From contig CAWDMN010000082.1 in NCBI GenBank assembly GCA_963803155.1, positions 1 through 64,000 on the forward strand: a stretch of 64,000 nucleotides of DNA. Reading direction: 5' to 3'. Below the pieces are notes generated by a model. It was not told the origin of the DNA and did no database searches. It was given only the letters and a program-made list of their open reading frames with translations. This stretch comes from CAWDMN01 sp963803155. GTDB lineage: Bacteria; Acidobacteriota; Terriglobia; Versatilivoradales; Versatilivoraceae. This document shows, in pieces, positions 1 to 6,308 of this stretch (position 1 is its first letter; every line of letters begins with the position of its first letter). The position numbers and the translations under genes are program-made.

Positions 1-195
1 TGCGCAGGATTTCCCTTTTTTTTCGCCCGCCGCCGGCCCTTGGCCACCCCCCGACCGGTCGCGCCGGCCGGCGTCGTCGGCCCATCTTTCTTGCGGCCAA
101 CCACTTAGGCCGAGACGCCCGTTTGACGAGTGTAGGAATAGACGGAAAAAACGCCCCGCTGACAAGGGGTGGCACGGACTTATGCCCGAACACTA

Positions 196-245
196 TTTGG
201 CACAATGTCCAAAGCGAACGACACGAATCTGGACATTGTGCCAAA
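196..245. repeat. Perfect 16-bp inverted repeat, 18-bp spacer
   Basis: The left arm TTTGGCACAATGTCCA (196-211) and the right arm TGGACATTGTGCCAAA (230-245) are exact reverse complements. The core GCACAATGTC recurs nearby at 324-398. The arrangement fits transposase-binding sites at an IS end or a large protein-binding palindrome. It is not followed by a T run, so it is not a typical terminator. Confidence 0.8.
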
Positions 246-323
246 CCGTCACGCAATTTCCCGCACACTGATTGTTTTCGAGCGACACTTCTTGGCAGAA
301 AGACCTTTTTCAAGTCGATTCTT

Positions 324-398
324 CGCACGATGTCATTTCTCCGGCGCGATTTTCCGCACAATGTCATTTGTGTGCGACTATATCTCGCACAATTTCAG
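324..398. repeat. Direct repeats of CGCACAATGTCATTT
   Basis: CGCACGATGTCATTTC (324-339), CGCACAATGTCATTTG (355-370) and CGCACAATTTCAG (386-398) are three copies in the same orientation, spaced about 31 bp apart. They share their core with the inverted repeat at 196-245. Multiple spaced terminal repeats are typical of IS21-family ends, which is the inferred origin. Confidence 0.6.
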
Positions 399-638
399 TT
401 TTCAAACGCGTTTTCGGCGCGCCCTTGCGTCATAACCAACTTCATTGCTTCCTCCCGTGGTTGAATCCACATCTTATGTGGAACCAGCCTCCTTCATTCA
501 ACCGTTTTTTGGACGACGGTCTTCTCCATTGCTCTCTGCCGTCTTATCTAATCAATAGACGATGGGAAATGAATAATATTAACAGACGTGCCGATCATGA
601 CAGAACATTAGCCCCAACAAAAGGATGAATATAGGAAT

Positions 639-761
639 GTGGGACGCGCGAATGTGACGAAGTCACCCGTCGCACGTCGTCTGGCCGGCCTCGCCTGCCA
701 AGCCAGTGTGCACAGAGTGCCCGCTCCACCTTTGCCTAACTGGGGTTTTCTTAGGAGAAAT
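639..761 (-). repeat. Dispersed intergenic repeat, copy 1 (inverted)
   Basis: Read on the minus strand this stretch matches the modules at 16753-16896 and 35565-35702. It begins near 761 with CTCCTAAGAAAACCCC, continues through a GGCAAAGGTGGAGCGGGCAC block, and ends at GCGCGTCCC. It differs by scattered substitutions, as expected for an old dispersed repeat. It lies downstream of the 3' end of the UDP-glucuronate decarboxylase gene. Open frames here are repeat-derived and not annotated as genes. Confidence 0.75.
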
Positions 762-869
762 TGCCCCTCCCTTTCAGGAGGTGAAAACAAAAGGAGTGGG
801 GAATGGCAGCTTCCGCGGTCGAAGACTCTGCGTGGCCACGGGATGGGAAAGAACGCTTCTGGCTACCGC

Positions 870-1808
870 TCAGTTTGTCTTCCCCAATTTTTTCTGAAAA
901 TAGCCGATGGTGGCATCGAGCCCCTCGCTCAACGGGATGGTGGGACTCCAACCTAATTTTTGCCGAGCCAAGGAAATGTCCGGTTGACGCTGAACCGGGT
1001 CATCCTGCGGCAATGGCCGATAAACCAAATTCGATCCGGTCCCAGTTTTTTCGATGACCTTCCGAGCCAGTTCAAGAATGGTAAATTCCCCGGGATTGCC
1101 TAAATTGACGGGACCAATAAAATTCGGACAATTCATCATCCGGATGATTCCCTCGACCAAGTCTGAGACATAACAAAATGAGCGCGTCTGATTACCGGCG
1201 CCATAGATGGTAATGTCCTCACGCTTAAGCGCCTGGACAATGAAGTTGCTTACTACGCGTCCGTCGTTTTCAGCCATGCGCGGCCCGTAGGTATTAAAAA
1301 TCCTTACGATCTTAACATCGACCTGATCCTGCCGGTGGTAGTCCATCATCAAGGTTTCCGCGACACGCTTGCCTTCGTCATAGCAGCTGCGCAGTCCGAT
1401 CGGGTTGACGTGTCCCCAGTAGTCTTCGGTTTGCGGGTGGACTTTGGGATCTCCATAGACCTCGGACGTTGAAGCTTGCAGGATACGAGCTTTCGTCCGT
1501 TCCGCCAATTGCAGCATGTTGGCCACACCCAGAACATTGGCTTGCACTGTCCGCACCGGATTGAATTGATAGAAAACCGGAGAGGCCGGGCAGGCCAGGT
1601 TGTAAATCTGCTCTACTTCGAGATCGATAGGATTAATAATATCGTGCCGGATCAGCTCAAACAGGGGATTGCCGCTGAGATGCAGGATGTTCTCTTTCGA
1701 TCCAGTAAAGAAATTGTCTAGGCAAAGAACCTCATGGCCTTCGCCCAGCAACCGTTCACATAAGTGGGATCCAATAAAACCGGCGCCGCCTGTGACCAAA
1801 ATTCGCAT
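870..1808 (-). CDS. uxs: UDP-glucuronate decarboxylase (UDP-xylose synthase), SDR family
   Basis: Predicted to convert UDP-glucuronate to UDP-xylose in the cytoplasm using bound NAD+, supplying xylose for surface polysaccharide or glycosylation. The 312-residue protein starts with the Rossmann motif GGAGFIG (residues 7-13). It has the SDR active-site segment ASTSEVYGDP (Thr114, Ser115, Glu116) and the catalytic pair Tyr143/Lys147 in SCYDEGK. Segments such as IYNLACPASPVFYQ and RIFNTYGPRM are characteristic of the UXS branch rather than GalE or RmlB. The start ATG has AAGGAG five bases upstream. A hairpin overlaps that ribosome binding site. It is monocistronic as far as visible. A related nucleotide-sugar epimerase/decarboxylase is the main alternative. 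Confidence 0.88.
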   Translation of the reverse strand: MRILVTGGAGFIGSHLCERLLGEGHEVLCLDNFFTGSKENILHLSGNPLFELIRHDIINPIDLEVEQIYNLACPASPVFYQFNPVRTVQANVLGVANMLQLAERTKARILQASTSEVYGDPKVHPQTEDYWGHVNPIGLRSCYDEGKRVAETLMMDYHRQDQVDVKIVRIFNTYGPRMAENDGRVVSNFIVQALKREDITIYGAGNQTRSFCYVSDLVEGIIRMMNCPNFIGPVNLGNPGEFTILELARKVIEKTGTGSNLVYRPLPQDDPVQRQPDISLARQKLGWSPTIPLSEGLDATIGYFQKKLGKTN

Positions 1809-1816
1809 GATGACTC

Positions 1817-1833
1817 CTTAACCCCTAGTTAAG
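1817..1833 (-). promoter_or_regulatory. Small hairpin overlapping the uxs ribosome binding site
   Basis: On the minus strand CTTAAC (1828-1833) pairs with GTTAAG (1817-1822) across a 5-base loop. The right arm includes the first bases of the AAGGAG Shine-Dalgarno sequence. It could reduce translation of uxs, but six A/T-rich pairs are weak and this may be chance. Confidence 0.3.
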
Positions 1834-2088
1834 TGGACCCGGTAGGGGACTTATTAAAATAAACACACAGATTCAGATCATTGTTTACGCAGACGTATGA
1901 GCGGCCTTTGTTCCTAATCATCCGTATGCGTGCCGCCAGGGCCTTAGGTGCCAGCGGAACACTCCACCGCTGGTTCTTTGAGGTTGAATTTTAAAGGCCT
2001 GTCGCTCACTGCTTGCTGGATTCTCCCCCCTCATCCGGCCTTGAACCGCAAGAATAATATCCCACCCCATCTTTGAGACGACTCGGAT

Positions 2089-3573
2089 TTATTTCTTCTT
2101 GAGTGTAACACTTCCCGGCGCGGGGAAATTGCGCGATGCATCATCGAGCACCAATACCCAATCCAAGTTCTCCCCATTCGTAGGGCAGAGAAATTCCTTT
2201 TCTCCCCGGTTGGGAAACTCACCGATCACGGAAGCTTCTCCATTGCGCGGATTAAACCACCAAGCCTTCACCTTCGTTCCGCTAATCTTATCCATCCGGA
2301 CTTTAAAAGCTCTCCCCGTGGGCACATAAACCATGGCGTAGCTTCCACTCGAATCGCGCGTGGCGATAAACCGCTTCAAGCCGGCTCCTGGGACGGAAGT
2401 TGCCGGGATGGACGGCACAATCACCGAATCATCCGGGATCCGGGTAAGGAAGGGGCGGGATTCGAGCAAGCGGCGGCCATATTGCATTTGAACGGCACCG
2501 GGCTGATCGATGGCTTCGTACCAGGGCATGAGCGGATTATTGATGGGCTTGCGATTGGGGGTCCACATTTGCCAGACCGAATGGTGTCCGTAAGTATGGC
2601 CACAAGCCCCGCCAAACAGGTCCCAATAGAGCGGACGACGAACATCCGCCGCCACGGAATGACCGTTCTTCTCGGCATCAAACGCAATAGGGTGGCCTTC
2701 ATAGATGGGTTCGCCATCCAGAACCGGTTTAACGGGGATGCGATCGTAATCGGCACGCGTGGCAGCATAGCGAGGATTGAATGCGGTCTCGTGCCCGTTC
2801 TGCCGCATATGAAAATCCAGCCAGTCGGAGTTGGGAAAGTAGTCAGAAGATCCCTGTCCGCCCGTGGGATGCAGGGTAATCAGATGTGCGCCGCCGTCCC
2901 CCTTGCGCAGGCCCTGAGCCATGGATTGCAGAATTGCGCGCTGTGAGTCATTTTCCACCGGGCGGTCGCCGCCCAGGATCCAGATGATGTTAGCCGCCTC
3001 GCGGTATCGTCTGCCCAGCCACTCACCATATACGGCGGCATTTTGGGCATTGAAAATCTCGGGCCCGTCGCCCCACTTCTTATTCCACTTATCTCCCCAA
3101 GTGGGAAGGAATCCGATGAAGAGTCCCAGTGAATCCGCCTTTTTTACGATGAAATCCACATGGTCCCAATAATCGTTGTCGGGACCCTCTTTCACATTCG
3201 GACGAGCAGGATCGTTGTTGATTAAAGGCTGGTGTCCATAGGCATTCTGTTCGTTCAATCCCTCAAACTCGGCCAGCGCCACGGCTTGGATGACGGTAAA
3301 TCCTTTGGACGCGCGGTTCTTCAGGTACTTCTCTGCATCTTCCCGGTTGAGCCGGTGAAAGAGCTCCCAGGCGGTATCTCCCAAATAAAAAAACGGCTTG
3401 CCATTTTCATACACCAGGAAATGCTTATTCTCGCTGATCTTCAGGCGTTGAACCGCGCCTGGCAAAGGAAGTTGGAAGCAGCCTAATAAAATTGCGCCTC
3501 CCAAGAATGTCCAAAGAACCTGTTGGACAAAGGAAATCTGATGAAATTTACGAAAAATTACTGTCTTGAGCAT
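2089..3573 (-). CDS. DUF4038 glycoside hydrolase, GH140 (apiosidase)-like lipoprotein
   Basis: A 494-residue exported protein with a TIM-barrel DUF4038 domain (about 45-400) and a C-terminal putative collagen-binding-type β-domain (about 405-485). The N-terminus has a hydrophobic segment ending in ILLGC, a plausible lipobox with Cys32 as the lipidated residue. The family's catalytic acids are visible as ILGGDR (Asp203) and LDGEPIYEG (Glu288), spaced about as in the characterised GH140 apiosidases. In that family the activity is release of glycans from apiose in rhamnogalacturonan II; that exact substrate is not proven here, because DUF4038 proteins are diverse. The ATG has GAGGA about ten bases upstream. 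It is separated from uxs by 280 bp in which I see nothing. Confidence 0.82.
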   Translation of the reverse strand: MLKTVIFRKFHQISFVQQVLWTFLGGAILLGCFQLPLPGAVQRLKISENKHFLVYENGKPFFYLGDTAWELFHRLNREDAEKYLKNRASKGFTVIQAVALAEFEGLNEQNAYGHQPLINNDPARPNVKEGPDNDYWDHVDFIVKKADSLGLFIGFLPTWGDKWNKKWGDGPEIFNAQNAAVYGEWLGRRYREAANIIWILGGDRPVENDSQRAILQSMAQGLRKGDGGAHLITLHPTGGQGSSDYFPNSDWLDFHMRQNGHETAFNPRYAATRADYDRIPVKPVLDGEPIYEGHPIAFDAEKNGHSVAADVRRPLYWDLFGGACGHTYGHHSVWQMWTPNRKPINNPLMPWYEAIDQPGAVQMQYGRRLLESRPFLTRIPDDSVIVPSIPATSVPGAGLKRFIATRDSSGSYAMVYVPTGRAFKVRMDKISGTKVKAWWFNPRNGEASVIGEFPNRGEKEFLCPTNGENLDWVLVLDDASRNFPAPGSVTLKKK

Positions 3574-3680
3574 AGCGCATTCCTCTTGTTGGAGAAGGGA
3601 TGAATAATCTGATTACCGCGTGCTGGTGTGTAGTATAAACCGGCGTCATGGCGAAGAACAACAGGGGATGTAGGATTCCG

Positions 3681-3832
3681 GATCGCAGATTGCAGATTGC
3701 AGAGTGCAGATTGTTGGGCGAAGAGTACAAAACGTTGAATGTTGCAACCAGCCAGAAGGGTATAAATTTTCCTTGTCAAAATCCGCTGGCACGGCATAAT
3801 CTGAAATTAGAAATCTGCAATCTGAAATCAAG
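3681..3832. repeat. ATCTG/CAGAT repeat tracts upstream of the S23 gene
   Basis: 3681-3713 carries tandem GATCGCAGATTGCAGATTG units. 3798-3832 carries the opposite orientation, AATCTGAAATTAGAAATCTG followed by CAATCTGAAATC. The second tract runs to within three bases of the ATG at 3836. Similar units lie inside the gene and downstream of it. Confidence 0.75.
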
Positions 3833-3835
3833 CCT

Positions 3836-4369
3836 ATGAAATACCAGCATTTCGAAGATCTGCCTGTATGGCAATGCGCTGTCGATTTGAGTGTTTCGGT
3901 CTTTACGCTGACTGCTGCCCGCCCGTTTCGATTTCAGGGCGATCTTGCCAACCAACTGCAAAGGGCCGCCCTATCAATATCCAACAACATCGCGGAAGGA
4001 TTCGAAAGGGGAACGACTCAGGAATTGATTACATTTCTCTATTATGCTCGAGGCTCGGCGGGGGAAGTGCGGTCGATTCTCTCGGTGGCTCTGCGGATGG
4101 AAGCGTTGAAGGATTTCAGATCGCAGATTTCAGATCTCAAAGGAAAGGTCGAATCGATTTCGCGGCAACTCTCCGCGTGGTTGAAGTCACTCAAAGAGAC
4201 TGATATCGGCGGCGACCGATACCTTACAGAGAAGGATCGCAAAAGGAAAGAACGGCAACGGGAATCCCGGGATTTCTTAGAGCAGCTCCGCAAAGAGACC
4301 GAAGAACGACGCAAAGCCAGCCAAGCACGAGGCGAAGAGCCCCGGCAGAACAACGGATCCGATAATTGA
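3836..4369 (+). CDS. Four-helix-bundle protein, 23S rRNA intervening-sequence (S23) family
   Basis: The first 120 residues match the S23/four-helix-bundle family (PF05635/TIGR02436): FEDLPVWQCAVDL at the start and the conserved LSISNNIAEGFERGT followed by FLYYARGSAGEVRS. Family members occur in 23S rRNA intervening sequences or as stand-alone genes, and are structurally related to the Avd protein of diversity-generating retroelements. No reverse transcriptase or variable repeat is present here. At 177 residues it is longer than usual because of a highly charged C-terminal extension (about 125-177, rich in Arg, Lys and Glu). The segment FRSQISDL is encoded by the same repeat sequence that flanks the gene. 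There is no Shine-Dalgarno sequence; the ATG directly follows a repeat tract. Confidence 0.85.
   Translation: MKYQHFEDLPVWQCAVDLSVSVFTLTAARPFRFQGDLANQLQRAALSISNNIAEGFERGTTQELITFLYYARGSAGEVRSILSVALRMEALKDFRSQISDLKGKVESISRQLSAWLKSLKETDIGGDRYLTEKDRKRKERQRESRDFLEQLRKETEERRKASQARGEEPRQNNGSDN
4112..4138 (+). repeat. CAGAT repeat inserted in frame inside the S23 gene
   Basis: GATTTCAGATCGCAGATTTC continues into AGATCTC and shares GATCGCAGATT exactly with the upstream tract at 3681. It encodes part of KDFRSQISDLKG, at the helix 3/4 junction of the bundle. Confidence 0.7.
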
Positions 4370-4401
4370 AAAAGGAAGAACCACTCTACTCCAGCGCGGG
4401 A

Positions 4402-4478
4402 GAATCAATCTGAAATCTGCCCTTGGTAAAGAATGCAATAAACTCCATCTTGAGCAAATGAATCAATCTGAAATTTGC
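4402..4478. repeat. Two direct repeats GAATCAATCTGAAATyTGC downstream of the S23 gene
   Basis: GAATCAATCTGAAATCTGCC starts at 4402 and GAATCAATCTGAAATTTGC at 4460. With the upstream tracts they bracket the S23 gene on both sides, suggesting that gene and repeats moved or expanded together. No gene is visible between 4370 and 4657. Confidence 0.7.
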
Positions 4479-4657
4479 TATCAAAAATTTGGAATTCTAA
4501 AATTTTGATCCGTGGACAGATCTCCAAAAAAGCAGACAATCTTTTCGATCCTACGGATTCTTTTTTCAGCCACTCGGATAAGCCACGAGCGGCAGGGAGG
4601 AGCAGGGACCGCACAAGAAGAGAAGCGGTTCAAATTCTTCTCCTTTGTGCAGGCGGT

Positions 4658-5533
4658 TCAGAATAACAAGGATGAGACGGGCAGATACAGACCTCTTATG
4701 TGTAAAGCGGCGGTGCGTGCCGCATGGTTGAGAGCCTCACGCTCAGGCCGCTGCTCGTGGAACCAACGAGCCAGAAAGGCGGCAAAAAAAACATCTCCCG
4801 CACCGGTTGTGTCGGTGGAATCCACCAAAGGCAGCGGTGCATAGGGTATCTCGGAGCCATCCCGGGCCACCAACCTGCCGCCATTGCGGCCATCGGTAAT
4901 CAGCGCGCGCCCGATATCGAATCGCTCCAGAAGCTCCAATATTCCTATTCTCAGAACGTTCGTCACTGTCTGGATTTCAAGCTCATCCCCCTTGATAATA
5001 TCCGCCGCGGACAGGGCAAGAGAAAGAACGTCGATCTGTGGCACGCCGGGTTCCACCTTTCCCCCCCGAACCTTCCGCACATACCCTTGTAAATCCAGAC
5101 TTTTGAACGACGGCAGTCCTTGGATTGTCCGCAGCAGATCTGAAGAGATATCTTCGGGAAATAGAGGACCTAAGTGCACATGCCCGGCCTCGGAGTCCGT
5201 CAGAATCTCCACGCCATGCCGGATGGGAGCGGCGGTGGCGGGCAATTCCTGGACACGTCCGGAGGGAGACTCCCGATTCACGAAATGAGTAGTTGCCGGG
5301 GTCTGGCCATTCACTAAATTGAGGCCGGCCTGTCGATAAGCGACGAAATGAGCAAGGTCACATTCGGCGATATTAGTAAGGACTGTCACGGCAATCTCAT
5401 GTCGGATGAAGGTGAGTCCCCCATAAGTCGGGACGCCGCCTATTTTCCGAACGATTCCATCGCCAGTCACCACGGTGTCGAGCGTGGCCGGACCAACGAT
5501 TACAGTCTTATGGCGCGTTGAGTTTGTTTTCAT
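4658..5533 (-). CDS. PfkB-family carbohydrate kinase
   Basis: A 291-residue cytoplasmic ribokinase-like sugar or nucleoside kinase. The C-terminal PfkB signature DTTGAGDVFFAAF is intact, with Asp247 as the catalytic base; the N-terminal region shows GPATLDTVV and GGVPTYGG typical of the substrate-binding lid. The length is normal. Substrate cannot be read from the sequence: the family includes ribokinase, fructokinase, 2-keto-3-deoxygluconate kinase and adenosine kinase. It stands alone, facing away from the PHP hydrolase gene, with no strong ribosome binding site. The ATG at 5533 fits the family N-terminus. Confidence 0.82.
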   Translation of the reverse strand: MKTNSTRHKTVIVGPATLDTVVTGDGIVRKIGGVPTYGGLTFIRHEIAVTVLTNIAECDLAHFVAYRQAGLNLVNGQTPATTHFVNRESPSGRVQELPATAAPIRHGVEILTDSEAGHVHLGPLFPEDISSDLLRTIQGLPSFKSLDLQGYVRKVRGGKVEPGVPQIDVLSLALSAADIIKGDELEIQTVTNVLRIGILELLERFDIGRALITDGRNGGRLVARDGSEIPYAPLPLVDSTDTTGAGDVFFAAFLARWFHEQRPEREALNHAARTAALHIRGLYLPVSSLLF

Positions 5534-6308
5534 GATGGAAAGGGTCTTGCCTTCTTAAGCCGCAAGAGTCGACAAGCTTGACTCAAATCTTCATGGGTCT
5601 TGGTCACGGGAAGTGATAAGCAATGGCGGAGTCTGAATTGTCATATGGAAATTAATTCCATCCCACCTTGTATTGAAGGACTTTGTCGTCTTCCGTAATG
5701 TCCTTCATCCGCCAGGGAACGACGTGCTAGTATGCCTTATTTCTCGGTCCTTTTCGAGAAAAGAGTAAGGATGCAACAATGAACAAACTTCCTAGGAGCG
5801 CGGAAGTACTCGTCTCAAGGAGATGCGCCCTTTGATCGACAGGAAGACGCCATTTTTTCATCTTCACTCAGAAAAAAAGGATTCATGTTAGCCAGTCTTT
5901 GATGGTTTCCAGATAATGTGTTCTGAAATTCGTCGACTTTTGGCCCTCAAAGAAGTTAGCATATTTTTTCTGCAACCAACGCGGGCCTGCTTGTTGACGG
6001 GCGCCACGAAAAGTCATGAGCCAATATGCTGAGATGAAATGGGCAGTCATCAATGAGCGCTGTTAATCCTGTTTCGTTAGCTTATGTCAGCCGGGATGGC
6101 GAGGCTCCCGCCGAGCTTTGCCCCGTCCCGCCCGTGCACCGGCCCGCCGGAGGCTTGCCCTCCACTCGGGCCGGGGTCCTCTGCCTTTGCCGACGCTCCA
6201 GGGGTCCCCACAATACCAGCGGATCTGGAAAGGGGCCGTAAATTGGCGAATTAGAATCCATTGTTAGACATTAAACTCGCACTTCGATGCTGCGGGAGGA
6301 GATTAACC
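5534..6308. other. Divergent intergenic region with a GC-rich repeat-like patch
   Basis: 775 bp between the PfkB gene (minus) and the PHP hydrolase gene (plus). The sequence up to about 6060 is AT-rich and shows no gene. About 6089-6212 is sharply GC-rich; its minus strand begins GCTCGGCGGGAGCCTCGCC, a sequence type I recognise as a common dispersed intergenic repeat in environmental bacteria. The 62-codon open frame there is judged a by-product. GGGAGGA at 6294-6300 is the ribosome binding site of the next gene. Confidence 0.5.

Larger units (their letters stand above)
1..638. other. Gene-free stretch with IS-end-like repeats
   Basis: I see no convincing gene here. The first 120 bases are very GC-rich. 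From about 190 to 400 the sequence carries repeated GCACAATGTC-type units, listed separately. The three overlapping plus-strand frames that stay open here have no ribosome binding site and no recognisable protein family, and look like products of repeat sequence. Repeated units of this kind resemble the multiple terminal repeats of IS21-family elements, but no istA or istB transposase gene is visible, so an IS remnant is only an inference. Confidence 0.5.

Noticed and set aside
123..628. Three overlapping plus-strand open frames of 88-118 codons
   Set aside because: They overlap each other across the GCACAATGTC repeats, lack ribosome binding sites and show no protein-family features.
3836..4369. 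S23 gene as part of a diversity-generating retroelement
   Set aside because: There is no reverse transcriptase, template repeat or variable target gene nearby; only the Avd-like fold is shared.
3674..4478. CRISPR array
   Set aside because: The repeats are short, irregular and in both orientations, with no uniform spacers and no cas genes.
6053..6241. 62-codon plus-strand frame
   Set aside because: It lies in a GC-rich repeat-like patch and has no ribosome binding site.
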